Translations under genes and position numbers: made by a program
The notes under the pieces: generated by a model
Seen by the model: only the letters and a program-made list of their open reading frames with translations
What the model was told of the DNA's origin: nothing
The model's database searches: none
Assembly (NCBI RefSeq): GCF_030944625.1
Contig: NZ_JAUSXY010000001.1
Coordinates: forward strand, 2,480,001-2,544,000
Direction: 5' to 3'
From: Arthrobacter sp. SLBN-112
GTDB lineage: Bacteria > Actinomycetota > Actinomycetes > Actinomycetales > Micrococcaceae
Length of the DNA stretch: 64,000 bases
Shown: one piece after another, positions 9,440 to 20,975 of the stretch
How the letters are laid out: each line of letters starts with the position of its first letter
Numbering within the stretch: the first letter of the stretch is position 1

Positions 9440-10266
9440 TGGCAGGCGTATCGAGCGAATCGCTGGCGAAAGCCCTGGCCGCCCTGGAAGCGAAGCTTCC
9501 CACGGCGTCGCTGCAGCTGGCAAAGGAACTCTTCGGAATTCTGGAAATGGTGGACAGCTCGGCTGGTTTGCGCCGTGCCCTGACTGACCCTTCCCGCAGC
9601 GGCGACGAGAAATCGGCGCTGGTCAGGCAGCTGGTTGGCGGAAAAGTCTCCGCTGATGCGGCTGAGATCGCGGGCGGACTGGCCAGCTCACGTTGGGCAT
9701 CGGCGCGCGACATCGGCGATGCACTCGAGACTCTTGCCGCAACGGTGGTCATTTCCGTTGCTGAAAACAAGTCGGCCGTTTCTGCCTCCGGAATCACTGG
9801 CCTGGAAGAATTGGAAAACGATTTGTTTTCCTTCAACCAGGCTGTTGCCTCCAGCCACGAGCTACAACGTGCTCTGTCCGAACCGCAGGCCGGCGTGGCA
9901 GCCAAGGCTACCCTCGCCGAGAGGTTGGCGCCCGGCGCCAGTGAAGAAGCCAGGGTGCTTATCACCCAGGCTGTCAGCCAGCCCCGTGGCATCAAGCCCA
10001 CCCGGCTGGTGGAACGGTTTGCCGAACTGGCCGCCAAGCGGCAGCAGCGCTGGATCGCAACGGTCAGCGTGACGCGCCCCTTGTCGCAGATGCAGCTGGC
10101 ACGCCTCCAGGCGGGCATGAATGCACTGTACGGGCGGGAACTGAAGGTCAACGTCAGCGTTGATCCGTCACTCATTGGCGGAATTCGCGTCCAGGTGGGC
10201 GACGAGGTACTTGATGCCTCGGTCATTACCCGGCTGGGCGAACTGCAACGCCAGCTGGCCGGCTAG
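9439..10266 (+). CDS. atpH: ATP synthase F1 subunit delta
   Basis: Delta joins the peripheral stalk to the top of the alpha3beta3 head. The C-terminal part has the family signature: VNVSVDPSLIGGIRVQVGDEVLDASV near the end, preceded by AKRQQRWIATVSVTRPLS. At 275 residues it is longer than the roughly 180 of E. coli delta, as is common in actinobacteria; the extra length is in the N-terminal helical region. It starts within the atpF stop codon. Confidence 0.94.
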
Positions 10267-10344
10267 CCGGACAAGCACAACCAAACTGATAGAAACCCCG
10301 GTCACCGTGTGCGGTGATCACAAACAGGAGAGCAGGGACTGCAG

Positions 10345-11982
10345 ATGGCCGAATTGACCATCAACGCCGACGACGTCCGTAATGCGTTGAACGAGTTCGC
10401 GGCGTCCTACGAACCCGGAAACGCAGAGCGCGTAGAGGTTGGCCGTGTAACAACCGCAGGTGACGGCATCGCCCGTGTTGAGGGCCTTCCCTCGGTCATG
10501 GCGAACGAGCTGCTTCGCTTTGAAGACGGCACCCTGGGCCTGGCCCAGAACCTTGACGTGCGCGAGATCGGCGTCATCATCCTCGGTGACTTCACCGGCA
10601 TCGAGGAAGGCCAGGAGGTCCACCGGACCGGACAGGTTCTGTCCGTTCCCGTTGGCGACGCCTTCCTCGGCCGCGTTGTCGACCCGCTGGGCATGCCCAT
10701 CGACGACCTCGGCGAAATCAAGGCGGAGACCACCCGTGCCCTGGAGCTCCAGGCTCCCGGGGTGACCCAGCGCAAGTCCGTCCACGAACCGATGCAGACC
10801 GGGCTGAAGGCCATCGACGCGATGATCCCGATCGGCCGCGGCCAGCGCCAGCTGATCATTGGTGACCGCCAGACCGGCAAGTCGGCCATCGCGATCGACA
10901 CCATCATCAACCAGAAGGCCAACTGGGCTTCCGGCGATGTCACCAAGCAGGTCCGCTGCATCTACGTCGCCATCGGCCAGAAGGCGTCCACGATTGCTGC
11001 CATCCGGCAGACCCTCGAAGACAACGGCGCGCTGGAGTACACCACCATCGTGGCTTCTCCCGCATCCGACCCTGCAGGCTTCAAATACCTGGCACCGTAT
11101 GCCGGTTCAGCCATCGGCCAGCACTGGATGTACGGCGGCAAGCACGTCCTCATTGTGTTCGATGACCTGTCCAAGCAGGCCGAGGCCTACCGTGCAGTGT
11201 CACTTCTGCTGCGCCGGCCGCCGGGACGCGAAGCCTACCCGGGCGACGTCTTCTACCTGCACTCCCGCCTGCTGGAGCGTTGCGCGAAGCTCTCCGACGA
11301 GCTCGGTGCCGGCTCCATGACGGGCCTGCCGTTGATCGAGACCAAGGCGAACGATGTGTCCGCCTACATCCCGACCAACGTCATCTCCATTACTGACGGC
11401 CAGATCTTCCTCCAGTCGGACCTCTTCAACGCCAACCAGCGGCCTGCCGTCGACGTTGGTGTGTCGGTGTCCCGCGTTGGCGGCGCCGCCCAGGTCAAGT
11501 CCATGAAGAAGGTCTCCGGTACTTTGAAGCTGGACCTGGCCCAGTACCGCGACATGCAGGCATTCGCCATGTTCGCATCGGACCTGGACGCTGCATCCCG
11601 CCAACAGCTGACCCGTGGTGCGCGCCTGATGGAACTGCTGAAGCAGGGCCAGTACTCTCCGTTCCCGGTTGAGGACCAGGTTGTCTCCATCTGGGCCGGA
11701 ACCAACGGCTACCTGGATGACGTTCCGGTTGAGGACATCAGCCGGTTCGAGGCTGAGTTCCTGGAGCACTTGCGCCACAAGTCCTCGATCCTGACCACGC
11801 TGGCACAGACCAACGTCCTGGACGACGACACCGTTGCAGCTCTGAAGTCCTCGATCGTGGACTTCAAGAAGGGCTTCTTCGGCCAAGGTGACAACCACCT
11901 GGTAGGCGCCGGCCACGAGGAGCATGACGCTATCTCCGAGGGCGAAGTCGACCAGGAAAAGATCGTCAAGCAGAAGCGCTAG
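10345..11982 (+). CDS. atpA: ATP synthase F1 subunit alpha
   Basis: Alpha is the non-catalytic nucleotide-binding subunit of the F1 head. The 545-residue protein contains the P-loop [13 protein letters not shown] near residue 172, and [17 protein letters not shown] with the conserved Arg near residue 375. After the usual end of the family near residue 510 there is an acidic extension of about 30 residues (from [15 protein letters not shown] to the terminal KQKR). A comparable extension in mycobacteria restrains ATP hydrolysis. CAGGAGAG lies about 17 bases before the ATG. A very stable hairpin follows the gene. Confidence 0.97.
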   Translation: MAELTINADDVRNALNEFAASYEPGNAERVEVGRVTTAGDGIARVEGLPSVMANELLRFEDGTLGLAQNLDVREIGVIILGDFTGIEEGQEVHRTGQVLSVPVGDAFLGRVVDPLGMPIDDLGEIKAETTRALELQAPGVTQRKSVHEPMQTGLKAIDAMIPIGRGQRQLIIGDRQTGKSAIAIDTIINQKANWASGDVTKQVRCIYVAIGQKASTIAAIRQTLEDNGALEYTTIVASPASDPAGFKYLAPYAGSAIGQHWMYGGKHVLIVFDDLSKQAEAYRAVSLLLRRPPGREAYPGDVFYLHSRLLERCAKLSDELGAGSMTGLPLIETKANDVSAYIPTNVISITDGQIFLQSDLFNANQRPAVDVGVSVSRVGGAAQVKSMKKVSGTLKLDLAQYRDMQAFAMFASDLDAASRQQLTRGARLMELLKQGQYSPFPVEDQVVSIWAGTNGYLDDVPVEDISRFEAEFLEHLRHKSSILTTLAQTNVLDDDTVAALKSSIVDFKKGFFGQGDNHLVGAGHEEHDAISEGEVDQEKIVKQKR

Positions 11983-11990
11983 TTCCGCAC

Positions 11991-12031
11991 CGCCGGGTGT
12001 GCCGGGCCGCAAAGGTCCGGCACACCCGGCG
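11991..12031 (+). repeat. Strong inverted repeat in the atpA-atpG spacer
   Basis: Arms of 15 bases (11991-12005 and 12017-12031) are perfectly complementary, almost all G/C, with an 11-base loop. There is no run of T after it, and the operon continues, so a complete terminator is unlikely. It may stabilise the upstream mRNA, act as a processing site, or reduce readthrough. Confidence 0.7.
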
Positions 12032-12055
12032 ACGGAATGTTAGGAAAGGATAAGT

Positions 12056-12946
12056 ATGGGAGCCCAGATCCGGGTCTACCGCCAGAAGATCAGCTCGACC
12101 ACGTCGATGCGCAAGATCTTCAAGGCGATGGAACTGATCGCTACCTCGCGCATCGGGAAGGCCCGTGCGCGCGTAGCAGCTTCACTGCCTTACGCGAACG
12201 CGATCACGCGCGCCGTTTCTGCTGTCGCCAGCCAAAGCGAAATCGACCACCCGCTGACCACTGAGCCGGAGCAGATCCGCCGTGCCGCCGTCCTGGTAAT
12301 CACCTCGGACCGCGGCCTGGCGGGTTCGTACTCGGCCAGCGTCCTCAAGCAGGCGGAAGGTCTCAACGAGCTGCTCCGGGCCGAAGGCAAGGAAGTCAAG
12401 ACCTATGTCGTGGGCCGCAAGGCCCAGGCCTACTTCGATTTCCGGAACCGCGAGTACGCGCGGGTCTGGACCGGGGGAACCGACGCACCCGAGTTCGCTA
12501 CTGCCCGTGAAATCGGCGCAGCGTTGCTGGCAGAATTCGCGACCGACTTCGAAGAGGGCGGCGTGGACGAGATCCATGTTGTCTACACCCGCTTCAAGTC
12601 CATGGTCACCCAGGAGCCGACGGTCATCCGCCTGCTCCCGCTTGAAGTAGTGGAAGAGCAGGCTGAATCTGAATCAGATCTCCTGCCGCTGTACGAGTTC
12701 GAACCGGAAGCGGAGCGTGTCCTTGACGCCCTGCTGCCTCGCTACATCGAATCCCGTATCTTCGCAGCCATGTTGCAGGCAGCAGCTTCCGAGCTTGCAG
12801 CCCGCCAGCGGGCGATGAAGTCCGCAGGCGACAACGCAACGGACCTGATCAAGAAGTACACGCGTCTGCGCAACACGGCCCGCCAGGCCGAGATTACGCA
12901 GGAACTCTCCGAGATTGTTGCCGGTGCCGACGCCCTCGCGTCGTAG
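12056..12946 (+). CDS. atpG: ATP synthase F1 subunit gamma
   Basis: Gamma is the central shaft that rotates inside the F1 head. The 296-residue protein has the two terminal helices that make the coiled coil: RIKS-like start [19 protein letters not shown] and the C-terminal segment [20 protein letters not shown]. The central domain contains [15 protein letters not shown], the family signature. GGAAAGGAT lies just before the ATG at 12056. An acidic segment around residues 195-220 ([20 protein letters not shown]) is near where mycobacterial gamma has an inserted loop. Confidence 0.96.
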   Translation: MGAQIRVYRQKISSTTSMRKIFKAMELIATSRIGKARARVAASLPYANAITRAVSAVASQSEIDHPLTTEPEQIRRAAVLVITSDRGLAGSYSASVLKQAEGLNELLRAEGKEVKTYVVGRKAQAYFDFRNREYARVWTGGTDAPEFATAREIGAALLAEFATDFEEGGVDEIHVVYTRFKSMVTQEPTVIRLLPLEVVEEQAESESDLLPLYEFEPEAERVLDALLPRYIESRIFAAMLQAAASELAARQRAMKSAGDNATDLIKKYTRLRNTARQAEITQELSEIVAGADALAS

Positions 12947-14483
<1,537 letters not shown>

Positions 14484-14484
14484 T

Positions 14485-14769
14485 ATGGCTGAGCTTGAGG
14501 TTGAGATTGTCGCAGCGGACCACTTCGTGTGGTCCGGAGCGGCCAAGATGGTCAAGGCCCGCACCAGCGATGGTGAAATCGGAATCCTGCCCGGCCACTC
14601 GCCCCTGCTGGCGATCCTGGCCGAAGGTGAACTGGCCATCCAGCCAGTGTCAGGGGACCGCATCGCGGTAGATGTTGACGGCGGGTTCTTCTCCGTGGAC
14701 AACAACCGCGTGGTCATCGTTGCTGACAACGCCCAGCTGGGCGGCTCGGCTACCGCTGGGATCCGCTAG
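14485..14769 (+). CDS. atpC: ATP synthase F1 subunit epsilon, short form
   Basis: Epsilon is part of the rotor and contacts gamma and the c-ring. The 94 residues cover only the N-terminal beta-sandwich: LEVEIVAADHFVWSG, DGEIGILPGHSPLLAIL and FFSVDNNRVVIVADNA. The two C-terminal helices that inhibit ATP hydrolysis in E. coli and Bacillus are missing. The next gene begins 11 bases after the stop, so no displaced C-terminal part is hidden downstream. The start follows one base after the atpD stop. Confidence 0.94.
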   Translation: MAELEVEIVAADHFVWSGAAKMVKARTSDGEIGILPGHSPLLAILAEGELAIQPVSGDRIAVDVDGGFFSVDNNRVVIVADNAQLGGSATAGIR

Positions 14770-14779
14770 CACGACCTTG

Positions 14780-15211
14780 ATGGACGCGCCGGGTATTTCG
14801 TTCATCGCACTGGCAATCGTGTTCGGATTGCTGATTTTTGCACTGTGCCTTTCGGGGGTGCGCCGCTTCAACTTGCGGCGTGCCCTCGGCACGGTGGACG
14901 CCTCCATTTGCGTTGCTGGTAACAGCTGGCAAATGGGGGTTTGTCGTTATCAGGACAATGACCTCGAGTGGTTCCGGTTGATCTCCCTGAGCGTCCGGCC
15001 GAAGTACACCTTCAAGCGCAGTTCGCTGGAGCTCCTGGGCCGGCGCAAGCCCACTGAAGCCGAAGCCGTGAAGGTTCAGCCGGACGTGGTAATCGTCGAA
15101 CTCCGCTACGAGGGACAGGACCTCCACCTGGCCATGAAGTTCGACGCCTATACGGGTCTTTCCTCGTGGCTCGAAGCCGGTCCGGTTATCGGCGTGGGGA
15201 CCTGGCGCTAG
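14780..15211 (+). CDS. DUF2550 family membrane-anchored protein
   Basis: A 143-residue protein with one N-terminal membrane helix (FIALAIVFGLLIFALCLSGV) followed by a soluble domain rich in beta strands (GTVDASICVAGNSWQMGV, YTFKRSSLELLGRR, DVVIVELRYEG). It matches the DUF2550 family, which in actinobacteria follows atpC (Rv1312 in M. tuberculosis). The function is unknown. The spacing of ten bases to atpC and four bases to the next gene suggests it belongs to the end of the ATP synthase transcript. Confidence 0.85.
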   Translation: MDAPGISFIALAIVFGLLIFALCLSGVRRFNLRRALGTVDASICVAGNSWQMGVCRYQDNDLEWFRLISLSVRPKYTFKRSSLELLGRRKPTEAEAVKVQPDVVIVELRYEGQDLHLAMKFDAYTGLSSWLEAGPVIGVGTWR

Positions 15212-15215
15212 CCAC

Positions 15216-16544
15216 GTGGACTGGCTTTCAGACATCCGGCTTACGGACGGCCCCCTGTTTGGGACTGTCCTGGTATTGGGATTGGGCGGGGCGGCCTACC
15301 TCCTGGTACCACCTTGGCGCGCGTGCGATGGTCCTGCCTACCCGCTGCGCGCCTGGGCGGTCCGGGTCCTTGCGGGCGTCGCGACCGCTTTCGTCGTGGT
15401 GGCAACTGTCCATTGGATCCTGATCAACGTCCTCACCGTCTTCCCCGAGGACATCCCGGATACGGTCCTGCTGTGGCTGGTGCCGGGCCTGAGCGCCCTC
15501 GTACTGGCTCTGCTCCGGATGCCGCGGACCAGCTGGACCCGCCGTAGCACAGGCATTGTTGCGGCGCTGCTGGTGATGCTGCTCTCAACCATCCAAATCA
15601 ATGCCTACTTCGGCCTGAACCGGACCGTCAGCGACTTGCTGGGAACCGCGCTTGCCCGGATACCCGTCCTGGAACAGCAGCTCATGCGGCACCCCGGCGA
15701 ATCCGATGGCGTGCCGCTCCAGGGCTGGAAGCCCGCCGGGGACCTGCCAGCCGGCGGTGTCCTGCGGAAGACCGCCATCCCGGGAACCTTGTCCGGGATG
15801 AGCAACCGCGACGCCTATATCTACTTCCCGCCGGCCTATTTCGCCGCCAACCGTCCCGCCCTTCCGGTGCTCGTCCTGGTGGCCGGCCAGCCCGGCGGCC
15901 CCGCGGACTGGCTTACCGGCGGTTCAATCCGCGGCCACATGGATTCGTTTGCCGCGGCGCACGGGGGAGTGGCCCCTGTGGTGGTCATCCCGGATCCCAA
16001 CGGATCACAGTCCGCCAACACCATGTGCATGGACAGCAAGATCGCGAAAGCCGACACGTACCTGTCGCAGGATGTGCCGCGGTGGATCAGTTCCACATTG
16101 GCCGTTGACACCAACCACCGCCATTGGGCCGTGGGTGGATTCTCCTTCGGCGGCACGTGCGCCATCCAGATGGGGACCAGGCACCCGGACATCTATGCGG
16201 ACGTACTCGGGTTTTCCAGTGAAGCCGAACCCGCCATTGCCAAGGAGCGGCAAAAGACTATCGACGCAGCCTTCCCCGGAAACCCGGACGACTTCATCAA
16301 GCAGACTCCACTGGAGATCATGAAACACCAACGGTTTGATACCAGCGGCATGTACCTGACCGCGGGCCAGAACGATCCGGAGTTCGTAAGGAACCTCCAT
16401 ACGCTCGCCGCCGCCGCCAAGGACGCCGGCTTCACGGTGCAGGCGCACGAGGTTGAACACACCGGGCACTCCTGGGACACATCGTCAAAGCGCTTCGGCG
16501 ATGCCCTGGCATTCCTCGGCAGCCAATGGGGGCTGCAGTGGTGA
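15216..16544 (+). CDS. Membrane-anchored esterase (PF00756-type), partner of an aminoacyl-lipid synthase
   Basis: A 442-residue protein with four N-terminal membrane helices (to about residue 125) and a C-terminal esterase domain that should face outside. The nucleophile elbow is VGGFSFGGTCAIQM (Ser near residue 309). An Asp in AGQNDPEF and a His in EHTGHSWD complete a plausible triad. It starts with GTG and overlaps the next gene by four bases. In Corynebacterium glutamicum a putative esterase just upstream of an aminoacyl-PG synthase homologue is needed to make Ala-PG in addition to Ala-diacylglycerol; the same pairing here suggests the same role. That substrate is inferred from context only. 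Confidence 0.82.
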   Translation: MDWLSDIRLTDGPLFGTVLVLGLGGAAYLLVPPWRACDGPAYPLRAWAVRVLAGVATAFVVVATVHWILINVLTVFPEDIPDTVLLWLVPGLSALVLALLRMPRTSWTRRSTGIVAALLVMLLSTIQINAYFGLNRTVSDLLGTALARIPVLEQQLMRHPGESDGVPLQGWKPAGDLPAGGVLRKTAIPGTLSGMSNRDAYIYFPPAYFAANRPALPVLVLVAGQPGGPADWLTGGSIRGHMDSFAAAHGGVAPVVVIPDPNGSQSANTMCMDSKIAKADTYLSQDVPRWISSTLAVDTNHRHWAVGGFSFGGTCAIQMGTRHPDIYADVLGFSSEAEPAIAKERQKTIDAAFPGNPDDFIKQTPLEIMKHQRFDTSGMYLTAGQNDPEFVRNLHTLAAAAKDAGFTVQAHEVEHTGHSWDTSSKRFGDALAFLGSQWGLQW

Positions 16545-19124
16545 GCGCCGTGAGGAAACCGGACCGCACGGTGGCGTTGATGTGGGCTACCGTTGGCCGT
16601 CCCGCTGTCCACCAAACCCTTGTCACTCTGAAATCGATGCCGTTCACCTTGGGCATCGTTGCCGTGTTCCTTGCAGCCGCCGCCGTGACGGGCAGTTTCC
16701 TGGACGGGCCGCCGGAACAGCTCCTGGCACTTGCCTCGGTCAGCGGGCCCGGTCTTCGTGCCGGGCAGTGGTGGTCGATTTTCACCAGCATGTTCTTTGC
16801 CACCAACCCGCTCGCTTACCTCACAGCCTCGTTGATGATGATTCTGCTGCTGGGCCTGGCCGAGCGAAAGCTGGGGCGCCGCGCCGCCGTCGGACTCTAT
16901 TTCGGCGGCCAGTTCGCCGCAGTCACCGTCTTCCTCCTGGTCACCCAGGTGGCCGTATACGTAGGCGACGGCTGGCTGGACCAAATGGCGGATGACATCC
17001 TCATTGGTCCCTACGCCCCGATCCTGACCGCGGGCCTGGCGGCCAGTGCCCGGATCACGCTGCTGTGGCAGCGGCGGCTCCGGACCGCGGTGCTGTCTGT
17101 GTCAATCCTGCTGGTCCTCTATGTTGGGCACGCGGAAACCGTGATCGGCCTCATTGGTGCCCTTCTTGGCCTCCTGGCGGGCTGGTGGATCCAGGGCGAC
17201 CAGGGGCGGCTGCACCGCCATCGCTCCACCGGGCGTGAGACCAGGAACCTCCTGGCGCTCACTGTTGCCGTCTTCGCCGTCGGGCCGATCCTGACCGGAG
17301 TCACCCGGGCCCCCACCGGCCCGCTTGCACTGCTTCGCGACGTCGTTCTCAGCCCGATGCCGACGCTCAGCCAGCTGGTGTTCAATTGCGGGGCAACGGT
17401 GGACGCTTCCTGCCTGGAAACCGGCAGGGCCGGGTTTGCCGGGCCGTTCGGGCTGGCACTGGCAGTGGTGCCGGTGATCCTGCTGCTGATCTGCGCGGAC
17501 GGCATGCGCCGCGGCCGCCGTCTTGCCCTCAACATCGCCCTGGCCATCCAGCTGGCGGTGACGGCCCTGGCGGCTGTCTACCTGGCCCTGTTCGCCCTGG
17601 TCCCCTCGCGCCTGCAGGGTACGCATTCGACGCCCCTGTCCTCGGCCTTCGCCCACGTGCTTCCGCTGGTGATCGTCCCGCTGCTGTTGGCGGTCATCCT
17701 GTGGCTCAACCGCCGCCAGTTCCGCGTCCAGACCCGGCCCGGCGCACGGCGGACGCTCGCGGCGGTGGTCTGCGGCACCTGGCTTGTCCTGGCCGGCTCC
17801 TACACCGTGGCGTGGTTCCTGTCCGGCGGCCTTGCCCGGGACGGCGGGCTGCTGGGCCTCTTCGCCGAATTGGCGCGGCAGTACGTGCCGGTACCCATTC
17901 CGCAGCATTTCCGCCGTGTCTTCGCGGAGCGGGACAGCGCCGAGACGCTGCTCTTCGCCTACTCCGGCCCGGTGTTCTGGATTGTCGCCCTGGTGGCTGT
18001 GTGGTGGGTTCTCGTCGGGCGGCATCACGGCCTCGGCTTCGGCCGCCAGGACCGGGTCCGTGCCCGCGAGCTGCTTCACCGGGGCGGCGGCCCCCTGTCC
18101 TGGATGGCGCTGTGGGAGCCCAACACGTACTGGTTCAGCCCGGAAGGCGACGGCGCCATGGCGTTCCAACAGCACGGGACCGTGGCCCTGACCCTGGGCG
18201 GCGCCCTCGGCGACCGCCGGGCCGAGCAACGGGTGACCGAAGGATTCCTTGACTACTGCCGCGCCCAGGCGCTGATCCCCGCGCTCTACTCTTGTGACGA
18301 CACCCTCTGGCCGACATTGCGGGAGCGGGGCTTCTCGCGGGTGGCAGTGGCACAGGAGACACGGCTGAGGCTTAATGAACTCGAGTTCAAGGGCAAGGAG
18401 TGGCAGAACGTCCGGACCGCCCTGAACCGAGCGTCGAAGCTTGGCGTCCAGGCCGTGTGGGGCTCTTACCATTCACTGCCTGCGGCCCTGCGCTCCCGGC
18501 TCAACGAAGTCTCGGAGGAATGGGCGGCCGGGAAGTCCGTTCCGGAAATGGGGCTTCACGCTTGGGGGAGTGGACGAGCTCGACGACGAAGAGGTGCTGT
18601 GCTGCCTGGCCGTGGACGGCCACGGTACTGTCCACGGGGTGACCAGTTGGCTTCCCGTGTACGACGACGGGCGGCTGGTCAGCAGGACGCTTGACGTGAT
18701 GCGCCGCGGCAGCGAGGGATTCCCGGGCGTGATGGAATTCCTGATTGCTTCCGCTGTCCTGGAGCTCAAGGACTCGGTTGACGTGATCTCCCTGTCCGGG
18801 TCGCCGTTGGCAAGCCGGCCTGAGGAGCAGGCCGGGCAGGGCGACGGTGGGGAGGACGCCGAAGGGGACGCCGGCACCACCGACGAAGGGGCACAAAACC
18901 TGGTGCGAATCCTGGACCTGGTGGGCCACGCGCTGGAGCCGGTCTACGGCTTCCGCTCGCTGGCGGCATTCAAATCCCGGTTCAAGCCGGAGTACCGTGC
19001 GCTCTACCTGTATTACCAGGATCCGCTCCACCTGCCGGCCATCGGCAGGGCCCTGACCCGGGCCTACCTCCCCGGCCTCTCGCTTGCCCAGGGCGCACGC
19101 CTGGTCCGCAAACTGGTCACCTGA
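16541..19124 (+). CDS. Aminoacyl-lipid synthase with DUF2156 domain and rhomboid-like membrane domain, frameshifted
   Basis: The repaired protein is about 860 residues: many membrane helices (to about residue 490), then a cytoplasmic DUF2156 domain of the type that transfers amino acids from tRNA to lipids (MprF/LysX group). The first helices look like a rhomboid fold: GQWWSIFTSMFF, LLLGLAERKLG and VGHAETVIGLIGALLGLLAG; the protease Ser motif GASG is not there (GPYAPILTAG instead), so no protease activity is expected. The GGGG run at 18550-18553 has one extra base; the frame should pass from PEMG to FTLGGVDELDD, and the written frame ends at 18694. GTG 16541 is chosen because it overlaps the upstream stop; ATG 16526 is possible. 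Confidence 0.82.
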
Positions 19125-19174
19125 GAAAGGGAGGCAGCCGGCGCCGGTCCTGCTGAACAAAAAAGGCGCAGACA

Positions 19175-19210
19175 AAAATGATCCCCGGCATTCCTGCCGG
19201 GGATCATTTT
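19175..19210. terminator. Bidirectional intrinsic terminator
   Basis: A perfect 16-base inverted repeat (19175-19190 and 19195-19210) with a four-base loop TTCC. The stem ends in AAAA on one side and TTTT on the other, so it can stop transcription from both the aminoacyl-lipid synthase gene and the oppositely oriented cold shock gene. Confidence 0.93.
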
Positions 19211-19244
19211 GCCGCTGACGGCCGCGGGCGGCCGGGCAGGCTGA

Positions 19245-19448
19245 CTAGACCAGCGTTACGCCGGTAGCCTGCGGACCCTTGGCGCCCTGGCCGATCTCGA
19301 ACTGAACGCGCTGGTTCTCGTCGAGGGTCTTGAAGCCGCCGGTCTGGATCTCGGAGTAGTGAACGAAGACATCGCCGTCGGAGTCATCCGGGGTGATGAA
19401 GCCGAAGCCCTTTTCAGCGTTGAACCACTTCACGGTTCCCTGTGCCAT
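19245..19448 (-). CDS. cspA: Cold shock protein, CspA family
   Basis: A 67-residue single cold-shock domain that binds single-stranded RNA and DNA and melts mRNA structure. Both RNA-binding motifs are present: KGFGFITP (RNP1) and VFVHY (RNP2), with the typical start [20 protein letters not shown] sits four bases before the ATG. The gene has a leader of about 160 bases with two hairpins, as is usual for cold-inducible csp genes, and it ends in a shared terminator. Confidence 0.96.
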   Translation of the reverse strand: MAQGTVKWFNAEKGFGFITPDDSDGDVFVHYSEIQTGGFKTLDENQRVQFEIGQGAKGPQATGVTLV

Positions 19449-19649
19449 TTATTTCTCCTCATTGTGGAACTTTTTAAGACCGGCACACCTCGTGCCGACC
19501 TTGGTCACTCCGCGAGAAGAATCCTGGATTGCCTTGCCCGAAAAGGTCCGGCGCTGCAGGAGCTTCGCGCTCGCAACATGTCTTGCGAGCATGAAAAACA
19601 CCTACACAAAGACTGAGACAAGAATTTCATGCCCATTCCCGCAGGTCAA
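19449..19649 (-). promoter_or_regulatory. Long 5' leader and candidate promoter of cspA
   Basis: On the minus strand TTGACC (19644-19649) and AATTCT (19621-19626) are 17 bases apart and form a plausible promoter. The resulting leader of about 160 bases holds a perfect 8-bp hairpin (arms 19569-19576 and 19583-19590) and a 6-bp hairpin (19481-19486 with 19492-19497) close to the ribosome site. Long structured leaders in csp genes control translation with temperature. The rest of the 305-base space up to the next gene (19650-19753) shows no gene. Confidence 0.5.
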
Positions 19650-19753
19650 CGGGCTGCGCAGCAAATTGCATAAAATTTAGGTAAAAACCAGGTGAAAGGG
19701 CAGCTCCGGCATTCAAACTATTTATTAGGTGCCCGAAGCAACGGCTCAACAGG

Positions 19754-20449
19754 TCAGAAAAGCCGGGATTCGCTGTCGTCCACGCCGCGCATGGCGTCAT
19801 AGTCCAGCGTGACGCAGGCAATGCCGCGGTCGTTGGCGAGGACCTTGGCCTGTGGCTTGATCTGCTGGGCCGCAAAAATCCCGCGGACCGGTGCCAGCAG
19901 GGGATCGCGGTTGAGCAGTTCCAGGTACCTCGTCAGCTGCTCCACGCCGTCGATGTCACCGCGCCGCTTCAGTTCCACGGCCACGGTGGCGCCGTCCGCG
20001 TCACGGGCCAGGATGTCCACCGGTCCGATCGCCGTGAAGTATTCGCGCCGGATCAGCGAATATCCCTCGCCCAGCGTCTCTATCTGCTCGGCGAGCAGCC
20101 GCTGCAGGTCGGCCTCGACCCCGTCCTTGATCAGCCCGGGGTCCACCCCGAGGTCGTGGGAGGATTCGGTGATCTTCTCGTGGATGTTGATGATGAGCCG
20201 GTCATCGGTCTTGGCCGACTGAACGGTCCATTGCTCCACCACTCCAAGTTCCAGGTCCACCTCGTCGGGGGATGAAACCCGGAGCGTAGCCGGCGGGCTC
20301 ATCCAGTTCAGCGGCTTGTAGGAACCGCCGTCGGAATGCACCAGCACCGAGCCGTCCGCCTTGACCAGCAGGAGCCTGGTGGCGAGGGGAAGGTGGGCTT
20401 TGAGCCGGCCAACGTAATCAACGGAGCAATGGGCTATGACAAGTCGCAC
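19754..20449 (-). CDS. nucS: Mismatch-specific endonuclease NucS (EndoMS)
   Basis: NucS cuts both strands at G:T, G:G and T:T mismatches and provides mismatch repair in actinobacteria that lack MutS and MutL. The 231-residue protein begins [20 protein letters not shown], the normal start of the family, from GTG 20449. The nuclease motif is [12 protein letters not shown] followed by VAVELKRRG (D and ExK of the PD-D/ExK fold). The C-terminus ends in RLF, similar to the beta-clamp-binding tail of related proteins. Reading further upstream would add 93 Ala/Pro/Arg-rich residues with no family counterpart. Confidence 0.95.
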   Translation of the reverse strand: MRLVIAHCSVDYVGRLKAHLPLATRLLLVKADGSVLVHSDGGSYKPLNWMSPPATLRVSSPDEVDLELGVVEQWTVQSAKTDDRLIINIHEKITESSHDLGVDPGLIKDGVEADLQRLLAEQIETLGEGYSLIRREYFTAIGPVDILARDADGATVAVELKRRGDIDGVEQLTRYLELLNRDPLLAPVRGIFAAQQIKPQAKVLANDRGIACVTLDYDAMRGVDDSESRLF

Positions 20450-20540
20450 GCCGTACAGACTATCGCGTGGAGCCGCAGGGGCCGTGCCGACGACGGCCGG
20501 CCAGGCCCGTGCGGAGGCGGCAGCCGGCGGGCAGCTGGGG

Positions 20541-20546
20541 CAGAAT
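20541..20546 (+). promoter_or_regulatory. Weak -10-like box before a likely leaderless gene
   Basis: CAGAAT ends six bases before ATG 20553. It differs from the TANNNT pattern seen at other genes in its first base. Confidence 0.35.
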
Positions 20547-20552
20547 GGATGC

Positions 20553-20900
20553 ATGCCGCGTTCGAACCGTCCCCGCCGTCCAGTTTCCGGAAAGGGCTCA
20601 TCCGGAAGGGGAACGGGGCGCAGCGGCCAGGAGGTCCCCGGACTTGACCTGGAACGGGCCCGGGCGGGCATCGCACGCCGTGAGAGCGCCCCCGACGGCG
20701 AATGGATGGTCCGTACCATGACCGCCAAAAACGCGGAGAAGACCTACATTTGCCCTGAGTGCTCCACCGCCGTCCTGCCCGGCGTTGCGCACCTGGTGGT
20801 CTGGAAGGACGACCACCTCTTCGGGGCGGCGGCCGGCCTCGCCGAACGGCGCCACTGGCACACCAACTGCTGGATGTCCCGCAGCTACCGTTACCGCTGA
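20553..20900 (+). CDS. Small zinc-ribbon-like protein of unknown function
   Basis: A 115-residue protein with a basic, Arg/Gly/Ser-rich N-terminal half ([15 protein letters not shown]) and a compact C-terminal part with likely metal ligands: YICPECST, then HLVVW and [11 protein letters not shown]. The Cys2 plus His/Cys arrangement suggests a zinc ribbon. No function can be assigned. It is divergent from nucS. The ATG at 20553 is preferred over upstream starts, which would add low-complexity sequence overlapping the nucS start region. Confidence 0.7.
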   Translation: MPRSNRPRRPVSGKGSSGRGTGRSGQEVPGLDLERARAGIARRESAPDGEWMVRTMTAKNAEKTYICPECSTAVLPGVAHLVVWKDDHLFGAAAGLAERRHWHTNCWMSRSYRYR

Positions 20901-20962
20901 CCGTGCCGGCGGCGCCGCCCCCCGCACCCGGCCCGTCCGGCATCCGGGAGCACGGTGGTCGC

Positions 20963-20968
20963 TAAGCT
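20963..20968 (+). promoter_or_regulatory. Leaderless-type -10 box of the hydrolase gene
   Basis: TAAGCT ends seven bases before ATG 20976, so transcription probably begins at the A of the start codon. Confidence 0.55.
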
Positions 20969-20975
20969 GGAAATC

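Noticed and set aside
16750..17200. Active rhomboid protease
   Set aside because: The catalytic Ser motif is missing in the place where it should be, although one His is kept, so protease activity is not supported.
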